A DNA stretch of 64,000 nucleotides from Serratia fonticola (GTDB lineage Bacteria > Pseudomonadota > Gammaproteobacteria > Enterobacterales > Enterobacteriaceae), in NCBI RefSeq assembly GCF_006715025.1, contig NZ_VFMK01000001.1, positions 496,001 through 560,000 of the forward strand, read 5' to 3'. The notes beneath the pieces were generated by a model. That model ran no database searches and was not told the origin of the DNA. It saw only the letters and a program-made list of their open reading frames with translations. Below, piece after piece: positions 43,509 to 57,493 of this stretch. The stretch's first letter is position 1, and every line of letters begins with the position of its first letter. The translations under genes were made by a program, and so were the position numbers.

Positions 43509-44612
43509 TTATACAAACTTCTCCAATAGCACACCGCACTCCATATGGTGGGTGTAAGGGAATTGATCGAACAATGCCAGGCGGGTGATTTTGTGCGTGG
43601 CCTGTAACGTGAGCAGATTGGCACACAGTGTTTCCGGGTTGCAGGAAATATAAAGAATGCGCGGGTAGGCTTGCACCATCTTCACGGTTTCATCATCCAG
43701 CCCGCTGCGCGGTGGATCGACAAAGATCGTCTCACAGTTATAGCTAGTCAGGTCGATGCCCTTTAAGCGGTTGAATTCGCGAACGCCGTTCATCGCCTGA
43801 GTAAAATCTTCTGCTGCCATACGGATAATCTGCACGTTGTCGATATGGTTGGCTGCAATGTTGTATTGCGCCGCCGCTACCGAAGGTTTGGCGATTTCCG
43901 TGGCTAACACGCGCTCGAAGTTACGTGCCAGCGCCAGCGAGAAATTGCCATTGCCGCAATACAGTTCCAGCAGGTCGCCTTTCGAACCTTGAGTGACGTC
44001 CAACGCCCATTCCAGCATTTGCACATTCATCGCCGCGTTTGGCTGAGTGAAGCTGTTCTCAACCTGGCGGTAAATCATATCGCGACCAGCGACCGGCAGC
44101 ACTTCATCGACGTAATCCTGATCCAGCATGATTTTCATCTTGGATGCACGGCCAATCAGTTGCAGATCGAAGCCTTCCGCGCGCAACGCATCACGCAGCG
44201 CGCTGGCATCCTGCTGCCACTGCTCGTCCAATTTGCGGTGATACAACAGAGAAGCAATGATTTTGCCGCTTTGCGTAGAAAGATAATCAATCTGGAACAG
44301 TTTGTGACGCAGTACCGGATTTGGCTTGAGGGCGGTGATCAGCGCGCTCATCAGGCGGTTAATCAGCTCGCTGGCGGCAGGGAAGGAATCAACACGGATA
44401 CGTTGCTTGGTCTGCTGATCGAACATGATGTGGTACATGTCGTCTTCATCATGCCAGATACGAAATTCCGCACGCATACGGTAGTGGCTAACTGGCGAGC
44501 GGAACACTTCCGGCTCGGGTGCCGTGAACGGTGACATCATGGTCTTCAGACGGGCAGTTTTCTCTGCCAGTTGGTCATCGTAGCGTTCAATGGGCAAAAT
44601 CTCGGGCGTCAT
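43509..44612 (-). CDS. trmA: TrmA, tRNA (m5U54) methyltransferase
   Basis: The 367-residue SAM enzyme makes ribothymidine at position 54 of tRNAs. Motifs include LLELYCGNGNFSLALA near residue 212 for SAM, IFVDPPRSGLDDETV near 298, and the catalytic Cys in ILYISCNPETLCANL near 325. It is one residue longer than E. coli TrmA. It is divergent from the btuB leader. Confidence 0.97.
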   Translation of the reverse strand: MTPEILPIERYDDQLAEKTARLKTMMSPFTAPEPEVFRSPVSHYRMRAEFRIWHDEDDMYHIMFDQQTKQRIRVDSFPAASELINRLMSALITALKPNPVLRHKLFQIDYLSTQSGKIIASLLYHRKLDEQWQQDASALRDALRAEGFDLQLIGRASKMKIMLDQDYVDEVLPVAGRDMIYRQVENSFTQPNAAMNVQMLEWALDVTQGSKGDLLELYCGNGNFSLALARNFERVLATEIAKPSVAAAQYNIAANHIDNVQIIRMAAEDFTQAMNGVREFNRLKGIDLTSYNCETIFVDPPRSGLDDETVKMVQAYPRILYISCNPETLCANLLTLQATHKITRLALFDQFPYTHHMECGVLLEKFV

Positions 44613-44744
44613 GGTTCTTCTCGTCAGGCAATTGGATCAGCGGGGATTGTAGGGAATCAGCCCGTGAAGTCCAGTTTTGTTATGTTTAATGTTTGTAACA
44701 TTATTGGCAGTCTAGACATCCATTTTTATTGATTGTAGCATTGC

Positions 44745-44952
44745 CGTCCGGTCTCAAGCAGCGAGTGAAAAGGGAATCCAGTGCAAATCTGGAGCTGACG
44801 CGCAGCGGTATGGGGAAGTCACGGCGATAGCGTTCTGGCCTTATCAGGCCAAATGATGCAGACACTGTCCATTGCAGGATGGGAAGTCATCGCCCGGTGC
44901 GGGTTGCCAATGGCAGTTTGCAAATCCCAAGCCCGAAAACCTGCCGGTGTAC
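44745..44952 (+). ncRNA. Cobalamin riboswitch upstream of btuB
   Basis: Hallmarks of the B12 aptamer appear in order: AAAAGGGAATCCAGTGCAAATCTGG, GCTGACGCGCAGCGGTA, GGAAGTC, GCAGACACTG, a second GGGAAGTC and CCCGAAAACCTGCC. The btuB start is about 80 bp downstream. In E. coli adenosylcobalamin binding to this leader shuts off btuB translation. Ends are approximate. The rest of the 418-bp trmA-btuB gap holds the promoters. Confidence 0.92.
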
Positions 44953-45030
44953 GTCGCAATATCCATGGCCGTCGCGAATTACCGGCCGTGGCCCTGCGGC
45001 ATCCCCAATTAAGTTTGGATGCTTTTTATA

Positions 45031-46917
45031 ATGACAAAGATAAAAAATACACTGCTGGCGGTGGTCTCCTCCGTGACGGCCTTTTCTGGATGGGCGCAAG
45101 ACAACACCACTGTTAATGACAGCGATAATCTGGTGGTTACCGCCAATCGCTTCCCTCAACCGGTCTCTTCCGTGCTGGCCCCTGCCGATGTTGTGACCCG
45201 TGATGAAATCGATCGTTGGCAGGCCAAAAGCCTCAATGATGTGATGCGCCGTTTGCCAGGTGTGGATATTTCGCAATATGGTGGCATGGGGCAAGGCTCA
45301 TCCCTTTCTGTGCGTGGAACCGAAGCACGCCATGTGTTGGTGTTGATAGACGGTGTACCATTGGCCCGTTTGGGGATCACTAATGGCGTCGATTTTAACC
45401 AGATCCCACTGGCGTTGGTCCAGCGCGTTGAATTTATCCGTGGCCCGCGTTCAGCCATCTATGGTTCTGGCGCTATCGGCGGGGTGATTAACATCATTAC
45501 CCAGACAGACAAAGAAGGGGGGAAAGTTCAGGCGGGTATTGGTTCAAACGGATATCAGCAGTATGACGGTGCCGTACGTCAACGTTTTGACAATACTATT
45601 GCGACTGTCGCGGGCAGCTATCAGATGACTAATGGCTTCAATGTGCAGCCGGGCTCCCCTTATTCTGTCGACAGCGATCGTGACGGTTTCCGCAATAAAA
45701 GTTTCTGGGGTGGGTTAGAACAGCAGTTCAACCAGAATTTCTCTGGTTTTGTGCGTGGTTATGGTTACACCAATAATGCTGACTATGATGTTGGCAGTGT
45801 GCCTTATAGCCCGCAGTACAGCAATGATGAAGACCGTCTGTACAGCCATACCTATGACATGGGGCTGCGTTTCCTGTCTGGTGCGTTTTCTTCTCAACTG
45901 ACGGGGAGCTACCAGAAACAGAAAGATTACAATTATAGTAGTCAGAATGGCCGCTATGGTATCAGCACCACGTTGGACGATATGGATCAGCGCAATCTGC
46001 AATGGGGCAATACCTATGCCTTCGAGCACGGTAGCCTTACTGCCGGGGCCGATTTCCAGCAACAACGCCTGACCTCTTCCGACAATTTTTTTGCCGATAC
46101 CTATAAAAGAGACAACACGGGCCTGTACCTTAGCGGGCAGCAACAATTTGGCCGTGTGACCCTTGAAGCCTCCGGGCGTGAAGACAAGGCCGGTGATTTT
46201 GGCTGGCATGGGACTTGGCAGACTGCAGCAGGCTGGGAGTTTGTTGAGGGTTACCGTGCGACATTATCTTATGGTACGGGCTTCCTGACGCCATCATTGG
46301 GCCAACAATATGGTTCAAAACGCTTTGGTATTGATTCAAACAGTAATCTCAAGCCAGAAGAGTCCAAGCAGTGGGAAGTCGGTTTTGAGGGGCTGACCGG
46401 GCCGTTGGATTGGCGCCTGTCCGCTTATCGTTACAAAATCCAAAATCTGATCAATTATGATTCTGACCCGGTGACCTATCAGGGGCAGTATTACAATGTG
46501 GATGCGGCAACGATTAAAGGTGTGGAATGGACCGGGCACTTTGATACCGGGATCTTCACCCATCAGGTGACATTACAGTATATCGACCCGCGTAATGACA
46601 AAACGGATGAGGTACTGGCGCGTCGCTCGAAACGTCAGGCGAAATACCAGTTGGATTGGACAATGTTCAATGTTGATATGGATATCTCATATCAGTACTA
46701 CGGCAAACGTTATGACAACATCTCTTCGACGTATAATCCTGAACAGCGCGTATTGCCGAGTTACAGCACCGTTGACGTCTCTGCTTCATATCCGATCACC
46801 TCTCAGCTGACAGTTCGTGGTAGAATTGCCAACCTGTTTGATAAAGATTATGAGACGGCTTATGGCTACGCGACTCCAGGCAGAGAATACTACCTCACTG
46901 GAAGCTATACCTTCTAA
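45031..46917 (+). CDS. btuB: BtuB, TonB-dependent vitamin B12 receptor
   Basis: The 628-residue outer-membrane receptor has a signal peptide of about 22 residues ending GWA. The TonB box DNLVVTA is at residues 32-38, the plug domain includes MRRLPGVDIS and FIRGPRSAIYGSGAIGGVINIIT, and the 22-strand barrel ends GREYYLTGSYTF with a terminal Phe. It imports cobalamin. The protein is slightly longer than E. coli BtuB and diverges in surface loops. It follows the B12 riboswitch and overlaps murI by 56 bp. Confidence 0.95.
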   Translation: MTKIKNTLLAVVSSVTAFSGWAQDNTTVNDSDNLVVTANRFPQPVSSVLAPADVVTRDEIDRWQAKSLNDVMRRLPGVDISQYGGMGQGSSLSVRGTEARHVLVLIDGVPLARLGITNGVDFNQIPLALVQRVEFIRGPRSAIYGSGAIGGVINIITQTDKEGGKVQAGIGSNGYQQYDGAVRQRFDNTIATVAGSYQMTNGFNVQPGSPYSVDSDRDGFRNKSFWGGLEQQFNQNFSGFVRGYGYTNNADYDVGSVPYSPQYSNDEDRLYSHTYDMGLRFLSGAFSSQLTGSYQKQKDYNYSSQNGRYGISTTLDDMDQRNLQWGNTYAFEHGSLTAGADFQQQRLTSSDNFFADTYKRDNTGLYLSGQQQFGRVTLEASGREDKAGDFGWHGTWQTAAGWEFVEGYRATLSYGTGFLTPSLGQQYGSKRFGIDSNSNLKPEESKQWEVGFEGLTGPLDWRLSAYRYKIQNLINYDSDPVTYQGQYYNVDAATIKGVEWTGHFDTGIFTHQVTLQYIDPRNDKTDEVLARRSKRQAKYQLDWTMFNVDMDISYQYYGKRYDNISSTYNPEQRVLPSYSTVDVSASYPITSQLTVRGRIANLFDKDYETAYGYATPGREYYLTGSYTF

Positions 46918-47725
46918 TACCACGGCGACCCCACGCCCAACGGTGCTGGTTTTTGATTCTGGTGTCGGTGGGCTGTCGGTGTATCAGGAGGTTCGGCAAC
47001 TGCTGCCGGATCTCCACTATATCTATGCCTTCGATAATGTGGCATTCCCCTACGGCGAGAAATCCGAAGCGTTTATTATTGAACGTGTGCTGGAAATAGT
47101 CAGCGCGGTTCAGCAACGTCATCCTCTGGCGATTGTCATCATTGCCTGTAATACGGCCAGTACCGTTTCCCTACCAGCGCTGCGCGAACGTTTTACCTTT
47201 CCGGTGGTCGGCGTTGTGCCTGCTATCAAGCCAGCGGCGAAGCTCACTGCTAATGGTATCGTCGGTCTGTTGGCAACCCGCGGTACGGTTCAGCGTACCT
47301 ATACCCGTGAGTTGATTGAGCGTTTTGCGACGGATTGCAAAATCGAGCTGCTGGGGTCTTCCGAGCTGGTGGAGTTGGCAGAGGCGAAGTTACATGGCGA
47401 GTCAGTGCCGTTGGCAACGCTGAAGAAAATACTGCATCCGTGGCTGAGTATGCGCGAACCGCCGGACACCGTGGTTCTGGGTTGTACCCATTTCCCCCTT
47501 TTATCTGAAGAACTGATGCAAGTGCTGCCTGAAGGAACACGTCTGGTGGATTCCGGTGCAGCTATCGCTCGCCGTGCAGCCTGGCTTATCTCTACGCAAG
47601 AGAATCTGGTGTCTACTCAGGAAGAGAACTTGGCGTATTGCATGGCATTGAATGAAGATACTGATGCTTTATTGCCCGTATTGCAGGGTTATGGCTTCAA
47701 ATCGTTGAAAAGATTGCCGCTTTAA
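46862..47725 (+). CDS. murI: Glutamate racemase
   Basis: The 287-residue enzyme makes D-glutamate for peptidoglycan. The catalytic cysteines are in IIACNTASTVSLPAL and VLGCTHFPLL, with VFDSGVGGLSVYQEV at the substrate site and an N-terminal extension (MATRLQAENTTS) like E. coli MurI, which there mediates UDP-MurNAc-Ala activation. ATG at 46862 lies within btuB in another frame, giving a 56-bp overlap as in E. coli. The rrn P1 promoter begins about 50 bp after its stop. Confidence 0.96.
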   Translation: MATRLQAENTTSLEAIPSNTTATPRPTVLVFDSGVGGLSVYQEVRQLLPDLHYIYAFDNVAFPYGEKSEAFIIERVLEIVSAVQQRHPLAIVIIACNTASTVSLPALRERFTFPVVGVVPAIKPAAKLTANGIVGLLATRGTVQRTYTRELIERFATDCKIELLGSSELVELAEAKLHGESVPLATLKKILHPWLSMREPPDTVVLGCTHFPLLSEELMQVLPEGTRLVDSGAAIARRAAWLISTQENLVSTQEENLAYCMALNEDTDALLPVLQGYGFKSLKRLPL

Positions 47726-47776
47726 GTGGCTTTTGATTAAACATTCGACGGTCGGTAAAAAAATTGAATTTAGGGG

Positions 47777-47804
47777 TTGCGGCGTTCTCAGAACTCCCTA
47801 TAAT
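47777..47804 (+). promoter_or_regulatory. rrn P1 promoter
   Basis: TTGCGG (-35) and TATAAT (-10, 47799-47804) have the 16-bp spacing typical of rRNA P1. The flanks AACTCCC and GCGCCTCCACTG reproduce the E. coli P1 core and GC-rich discriminator. Only about 51 bp separate the -35 from the murI stop, so the UP element and Fis sites must extend into murI. Confidence 0.9.
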
Positions 47805-47898
47805 GCGCCTCCACTGACCGGGAACAACGACTTCTTTATAGCAAAGATTGTCGCCCAGCCAGGAAGGTTCAACCCGGTGAAAACACCGAAAAAAAGGT

Positions 47899-47926
47899 TG
47901 ACTCTTCAGCGGGAAAGCGTATTATC
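47899..47926 (+). promoter_or_regulatory. rrn P2 promoter
   Basis: TTGACT and TATTAT are 16 bp apart, with CAGCGGGAAAGCG between them as in E. coli rrn P2, about 120 bp downstream of P1. Confidence 0.88.
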
Positions 47927-47964
47927 TGCCTCCCGCGTTACCGAGAAACATACCGGTAACGAAC

Positions 47965-47975
47965 GCTCTTTAACA
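47965..47975 (+). promoter_or_regulatory. rrn leader boxA antitermination site
   Basis: GCTCTTTAACA is the boxA core recognised by NusB/NusE in the rRNA antitermination complex. The remaining leader to 48128 has no gene. Confidence 0.9.
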
Positions 47976-48128
47976 ATTTATCAGACAATCTGTGTGGGCA
48001 CTCACAAGACGATATCCAGCTGCTTCGGCAGCAAAAAAATATCAAGTCTTGAAGAGTGACTAACTGAAGTAAAATTCATGCAGTTGATTTTCGAGCATCG
48101 CTTCACGAGTTGAAGCAAATCAAGCTTT

Positions 48129-49668
<1,540 letters not shown>

Positions 49669-49742
49669 CCTAAAGATATTGATTGAGTGCAGTGTCCACA
49701 CAGATTGTCTGATGAAAAAGTAACGAGCAGAAATACCTTTAT

Positions 49743-49819
<77 letters not shown>

Positions 49820-49951
49820 AATTCTCCCTTAATGCTGCGTTATGTGCGCGGTCGTTTACCGAAGTAAACGTCCCTTCCACATGCCTTGCCTAAGGAAGAA
49901 TTAACTCTTCATAGAGTTGGTACCCATAAAGATTTCTGTCAGTGACTGTAT

Positions 49952-50027
49952 GGGGCTATAGCTCAGCTGGGAGAGCGCCTGCCTTGCACGCAGGAGGTCA
50001 GCGGTTCGATCCCGCTTAGCTCCACCA
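49952..50027 (+). tRNA. alaT: tRNA-Ala (UGC anticodon)
   Basis: The 76-nt cloverleaf lies in the 16S-23S spacer, with anticodon loop CTTGCAC, T-loop GTTCGAT and an encoded CCA end. Confidence 0.97.
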
Positions 50028-50084
50028 TATTAGTCCTTGATAATACTTCAGAGTGTACTGGCAACAGTATGCTGCGAAGTATTT

Positions 50085-50096
50085 TGCTCTTTAACA
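50085..50096 (+). promoter_or_regulatory. Spacer boxA antitermination site
   Basis: TGCTCTTTAACA in the tRNA-Ala to 23S spacer is the second boxA of the operon, which re-arms antitermination before the 23S gene. Confidence 0.88.
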
Positions 50097-50257
50097 ATCT
50101 GGAACAAGCTGAAAATTGAAACCTGGCAGCTGAAACTTATCCCGCCGTAGAAGTACTGGGGTAAGGATTAACCTGTCAGAGAGTCTCTCAAATAAGCAAA
50201 CTCGACAGGTTTTCGATGCCAAGAATTTGGCAAAAGAAAGACACCTTCGGGTTGTGA

Positions 50258-53165
<2,908 letters not shown>

Positions 53166-53265
53166 ACAACACCGAAGGTGTTTTAGAGTAGACGAAAATT
53201 TTCAGCGGTGTTCCGAGATTGGTTCTGGTGGTTACGAAAGTAACGGCCAAGAATGAAACAGAATT

Positions 53266-53385
53266 TGCCTGGCGGCAATAGCGCGGTGGTCCCACCTGAC
53301 CCCATGCCGAACTCAGAAGTGAAACGCCGTAGCGCCGATGGTAGTGTGGGGTCTCCCCATGCGAGAGTAGGACACTGCCAGGCAT
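53266..53385 (+). rRNA. rrf: 5S ribosomal RNA
   Basis: The 120-nt gene runs from TGCCTGGCGGCAATAGCG to ACTGCCAGGCAT, with the paired terminal stem. Confidence 0.97.
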
Positions 53386-53478
53386 CAAACAAACGTTATC
53401 AGAGTGACACCTGATAATGAGCAAAATCGCCAAATGCGGTTTTGCCAGCATCGACAGATGCGACGTAAAAGAATCGGT

Positions 53479-53555
53479 GGAGCGGTAGTTCAGTTGGTTA
53501 GAATACCTGCCTGTCACGCAGGGGGTCGCGGGTTCGAGCCCCGTCCGTTCCGCCA
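53479..53555 (+). tRNA. aspT: tRNA-Asp (GUC anticodon)
   Basis: The 77-nt cloverleaf lies downstream of 5S, with anticodon loop CTGTCAC and an encoded CCA end. Confidence 0.97.
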
Positions 53556-53607
53556 CTTATTTAGATTATGCCTGCTAAATTAGCAGGCATAGTGTTAAGC
53601 GTAATAT

Positions 53608-53683
53608 AGGGGCGTAGCTCAGTTGGTAGAGCACCGGTCTCCAAAACCGGGTGTCGCGAGTTCGAGTCTCTCCGCCCCTGCCA
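53608..53683 (+). tRNA. trpT: tRNA-Trp (CCA anticodon)
   Basis: The 76-nt cloverleaf has anticodon loop CTCCAAA and an encoded CCA end. It is the last gene of the rRNA transcript; the Asp-Trp pair is the distal set of E. coli rrnC. Confidence 0.97.
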
Positions 53684-53691
53684 TATTAAAG

Positions 53692-53720
53692 CCCTTTGCG
53701 AAAGCGAAGGGTTTTTTTTT
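53692..53720 (+). terminator. rrn operon terminator
   Basis: CCCTTTGC-GAAA-GCGAAGGG forms an 8-bp stem followed by T9, just after tRNA-Trp. The following 260 bp to ytfQ hold no gene. Confidence 0.92.
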
Positions 53721-53980
53721 GCTTTCTACTTTCCTCACTATTTCTATCTTCAATAGAATCCCTCACTGAAAACCCCGCAGAAATCGTTCCCAATTTAGGC
53801 AGTTCTCGCTGAATCTATGCACAAAATGGTTTTAATCCCGCGCTGTGATACCGCTCATCATTCTCGTCAGCATTTCAGCTACACATTATTAGCCCCCTAG
53901 TTTCTGGGGCACACGCCATTAAAGCGAATACACCAATAGCCATCTCTACCTGACGGGTCAGGCAGAGCAAGGAGAGGAAC

Positions 53981-54937
53981 ATGTATAAGCGTTTACTGTT
54001 AGCGGCCGCCGTAAGCGGTGTGTTGATGGGAGCGGCCCAGGCTGCCCCCTTGGTTGTCGGTTTTTCTCAGATCGGTTCTGAATCAGGATGGCGTTCTGCA
54101 GAAACCAAAGTGGCAAAACAGGAAGCGGAAAAACGCGGTATTACGCTGAAAATCGCCGATGCACAGCAAAAACAGGAAAATCAGATCAAGGCGGTCAGAT
54201 CTTTTATCGCCCAGGGGGTTGATGCGATTTTTATTGCGCCAGTGGTAGCGACTGGTTGGGCTCCCGTATTGCAGGAGGCGAAAGAGGCCAAGATCCCGGT
54301 CTTTCTGCTGGATCGCATGATTGAAGTCAACGACCCCTCACTGTATACCGCCGCCGTGGCTTCAGACAGCGTGCATGAAGGGAAGGTGGCAGGGGAATGG
54401 CTGGTGAAAGAAGTGGCAGGTAAACCCTGTAACGTGGTTGAGCTGCAAGGCACCGTAGGTGCCAGTGTCGCCATTAACCGTAAGAAAGGTTTTGCTGACG
54501 GCATTGCCTCTGCTGATAACGTCAAAATCATACGCTCTCAGTCTGGCGATTTTACTCGCAGCAAGGGTAAAGAAGTGATGGAAAGTTTCATCAAGGCGGA
54601 GCAGAACGGCAAAAATATCTGTGCAGTTTATGCTCATAACGACGATATGGCCATTGGCGCGATTCAGGCAATTAAAGAAGCCGGACTCAAACCGGGTTCA
54701 CAAATCAAGGTTGTTTCCATCGACGGTGTACCAGATATCTTTAAGGCGATGATGAACGGGGAAGCAAACGCTACGGTGGAACTGACGCCAAACATGGCAG
54801 GACCGGCGTTTGATGCCTTGATTGCCTTGAAGAAAGACAGTACTCAGCCACAAAAATTTATCCAGACCGAATCCAAGCTGCTACAGCCTGATACCGCGAA
54901 GCAGGAATATGAGATGAAGAAAAGCATGGGATATTGA
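53981..54937 (+). CDS. ytfQ: YtfQ-like periplasmic furanose-binding protein
   Basis: The 318-residue protein has a signal peptide of about 21 residues ending AQA and matches E. coli YtfQ throughout, for example GFSQIGSESGWRSAE, AVRSFIAQGVDAIFIAPVVATGW and VELQGTVGASVAI. In E. coli YtfQ binds galactofuranose and feeds the YtfRT-YjfF ABC importer. A GGAGAGG ribosome site precedes the ATG. It is the first gene of the four-gene operon inserted between the rRNA operon and hdfR. Confidence 0.92.
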   Translation: MYKRLLLAAAVSGVLMGAAQAAPLVVGFSQIGSESGWRSAETKVAKQEAEKRGITLKIADAQQKQENQIKAVRSFIAQGVDAIFIAPVVATGWAPVLQEAKEAKIPVFLLDRMIEVNDPSLYTAAVASDSVHEGKVAGEWLVKEVAGKPCNVVELQGTVGASVAINRKKGFADGIASADNVKIIRSQSGDFTRSKGKEVMESFIKAEQNGKNICAVYAHNDDMAIGAIQAIKEAGLKPGSQIKVVSIDGVPDIFKAMMNGEANATVELTPNMAGPAFDALIALKKDSTQPQKFIQTESKLLQPDTAKQEYEMKKSMGY

Positions 54938-54956
54938 TGGATAACAGGCGGAGCAG

Positions 54957-56474
54957 ATGATGGCCACATCTCAGGCAGCATTGTTGACGATAAGCGGGTT
55001 ATCCGTTGAGTTTCCAGGTGTAAAGGCGCTGGAAGAGGTGGATTTTACGCTACAGCGTGGAGAGGTGATGGCGCTCCTCGGGGAAAATGGTGCCGGGAAA
55101 TCCACGTTAATCAAGGCATTGACAGGTGTCTATCAACGCTCCGCTGGTGAAGTCTGGCTAGAAGGCAAAGCGATTGCACCACAGAGTACGGCTCAGGCTC
55201 AGGCATTGGGGATAGGCACGGTTTATCAGGAAGTGAATCTGTTGCCTAACATTTCGGTGGCGGCCAACGTGTTTATTGGCCGCGAACCCACTCGTTTTGG
55301 CTTAATCGATCAGAAAACCATGCTGCGCAATGCGCGTAAATTGCTGGAAGGCTATGGCTTGCAAGTGGATGTGAGTCAGCCGCTGGGTAATTACTCAATC
55401 GCCATTCAACAAATTGTTGCTATTGCCAGAGCTGTCGATCTCTCTGCCAAGGTGCTGATCCTGGATGAACCCACCGCCAGCCTGGATGCCAAGGAAGTCA
55501 CCATGCTGCTCGATATTCTCAGCCAACTGCGATCTCAGGGGATGGGGATGATCTTCGTCACCCATTTTCTCGAGCAGGTTTACCGCATCAGCGATCGTAT
55601 TACGGTGCTGCGTAACGGCAAACTGGTTGGAACGCGGGTCACCACTGAATTGCCGCGGTTGGAGTTGGTGCAGATGATGTTGGGGCACAGTTTTGATGAG
55701 ACGCTGCTTAAACGCACCGAGCATGAGGCCGTGCAGGCATCACCATTGGTGGAATTTAGTGGCTATGGCCGGCGTGGCCTGGTTGAACCTTTCGATCTGG
55801 CTCTGCGACCAGGAGAGATTGTTGGCCTGGCGGGTTTGCTGGGGTCAGGGCGTACCGAGACGGCACAGCTTATCTTCGGTATCAAGGCCCGGGATAAAGG
55901 TACGGCTAAAGTTAACGGAAAAACGGCGGTTATCTCGACCCCACGCAAAGCGGCCAGCTTGGGATTTGGCTACTGCCCGGAGGATCGTAAAACTGAGGGG
56001 ATCGTTGGGGCTGCTACGGTAAGGGAAAACATCATTCTCGCACTACAGGCTCAGCGCGGCTGGTTGCGGCCTTTACCGCTGCGGGAACAAATCAAAATTG
56101 CTGAAAGTTTCATTCAACTTCTGGGGATCCGCACGCCCGGCCCAGAGCAGCAGATCCAGTATCTCTCTGGTGGTAATCAGCAGAAGGTGCTGCTTTCTCG
56201 CTGGTTGGCGACGAAGCCCCGTTTTTTGATCCTGGATGAGCCCACTCGTGGCATTGATGTGGGGGCTCATGCGGAAATTATCCGTCTGATTGAACGGTTG
56301 TGCGATGAAGGGCTGGCACTGCTGGTTATTTCCTCTGAACTGGAGGAACTGGCAGGTTATGCCGACCGCATCGTGGTATTGCGCGATAGAAAACATGTCA
56401 CCCAGCTCACTCATGATGCCATTACGGTTCCCGCCATAATGCAGGCTATTGCTGTGCAACAGGAGGCAGGATGA
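54957..56474 (+). CDS. ytfR: YtfR-like sugar ABC transporter ATPase
   Basis: The 505-residue protein is a double ATPase of the ribose/galactofuranose type. The N-terminal domain has Walker A GENGAGKST near residue 41 and Walker B VLILDEPTASLD. The C-terminal domain has the degenerate LLGSGRTET and signature LSGGNQQKVLLSRWL with LILDEPTRGIDVG. It energises sugar import through YtfT/YjfF. Two adjacent ATGs (54957, 54960) are possible; its stop overlaps the ytfT start in ATGA. Confidence 0.93.
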   Translation: MMATSQAALLTISGLSVEFPGVKALEEVDFTLQRGEVMALLGENGAGKSTLIKALTGVYQRSAGEVWLEGKAIAPQSTAQAQALGIGTVYQEVNLLPNISVAANVFIGREPTRFGLIDQKTMLRNARKLLEGYGLQVDVSQPLGNYSIAIQQIVAIARAVDLSAKVLILDEPTASLDAKEVTMLLDILSQLRSQGMGMIFVTHFLEQVYRISDRITVLRNGKLVGTRVTTELPRLELVQMMLGHSFDETLLKRTEHEAVQASPLVEFSGYGRRGLVEPFDLALRPGEIVGLAGLLGSGRTETAQLIFGIKARDKGTAKVNGKTAVISTPRKAASLGFGYCPEDRKTEGIVGAATVRENIILALQAQRGWLRPLPLREQIKIAESFIQLLGIRTPGPEQQIQYLSGGNQQKVLLSRWLATKPRFLILDEPTRGIDVGAHAEIIRLIERLCDEGLALLVISSELEELAGYADRIVVLRDRKHVTQLTHDAITVPAIMQAIAVQQEAG

Positions 56475-57493
56475 ACCACAGGAGTTTCCCGATGACCGGT
56501 GGACCACGCAAAGTAAGGTGGGTAATGCCTGCAGGAGCTACCCAGTTGGGGGCACTGGCGGCAATTTTGATTATTGATAGCCTGGTTGCTCCGCATTTTT
56601 TTTCAATTCACATTCAGGATGGTCGCCTGTTCGGCAGCGTTATTGATATTTTTAACCGTGGCGCGCCTGTCGCGTTGCTGGCTTTGGGAATGACGCTAGT
56701 GATTGCGACCGGCGGGATCGATCTCTCCGTTGGTGCGGTGATGGCGATTGCTGGTGCGACGGCGGCAACGCTGACAAGCGCAGGCTATCCTCTGGCTTAT
56801 GTACTGGGCGCTTCGTTAGCGGTGGGGGCGCTGTGTGGCCTGTGGAACGGTTTCCTGGTGGCGGTACTGCAGATACAGCCTATCGTTGCCACCTTGATGC
56901 TGATGGTGGCCGGACGTGGTATTGCACAGTTGATTACCGAAGGGCAGATTGTCACCTTTGAGAATGAAGGATTGGCTCGGCTTGGCAGTGGCGCATTGAT
57001 GTACCTGCCTATGCCGGTGATTATCGCTGCCATTATGTTACTGCTGATTTGGTTATTGACGCGCAAAACCGCGCTGGGGCTGTTTATTGAGGCTGTCGGT
57101 ATCAATTTACGTTCGGCACGCAATGCCGGTGTCAGTACTCGCTGGGTGATTATTGCGGTCTATATCATTTGCGGCCTGTGTGCGGCAGTGGCAGGGATTA
57201 TCGTCACGGCGGATATCCGAGGTGCCGATGCCAACAATGCGGGCCTGTGGCTGGAACTGGATGCGATTCTTGCCGTGGTTATTGGTGGTGGCTCATTGTT
57301 AGGCGGACGTTTTAACCTTCTGCTCTCCGTAATAGGCGCGCTTATCATCCAGGGTATGAATACCGGAATTCTGCTTTCAGGTTACAAACCGGAGTTTAAC
57401 CTGGTGTTGAAAGCGGTGGTGGTGCTAGCCGTGTTGATGGTGCAATCCCCAAGTGTTTCATTACATCGGCTATGGCGGAGAGGAAACCCATGA
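56471..57493 (+). CDS. ytfT: YtfT-like sugar ABC transporter permease
   Basis: The 340-residue permease has about ten hydrophobic segments and the family motif LALGMTLVIATGGIDLSVGAVMAI. NNAGLWLELDAILAVVIGGGSL is the conserved region near the cytoplasmic coupling loop. It pairs with YjfF as a heterodimeric channel. Its ATG overlaps the ytfR stop (ATGA), with AGGAGG just upstream, so translation is coupled. Confidence 0.92.
   Translation: MNHRSFPMTGGPRKVRWVMPAGATQLGALAAILIIDSLVAPHFFSIHIQDGRLFGSVIDIFNRGAPVALLALGMTLVIATGGIDLSVGAVMAIAGATAATLTSAGYPLAYVLGASLAVGALCGLWNGFLVAVLQIQPIVATLMLMVAGRGIAQLITEGQIVTFENEGLARLGSGALMYLPMPVIIAAIMLLLIWLLTRKTALGLFIEAVGINLRSARNAGVSTRWVIIAVYIICGLCAAVAGIIVTADIRGADANNAGLWLELDAILAVVIGGGSLLGGRFNLLLSVIGALIIQGMNTGILLSGYKPEFNLVLKAVVVLAVLMVQSPSVSLHRLWRRGNP

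Noticed and set aside
47733..48059. Open frame of 108 codons in the rRNA leader
   Set aside because: It spans P1, P2 and boxA; the sequence is promoter and leader RNA, not a gene.
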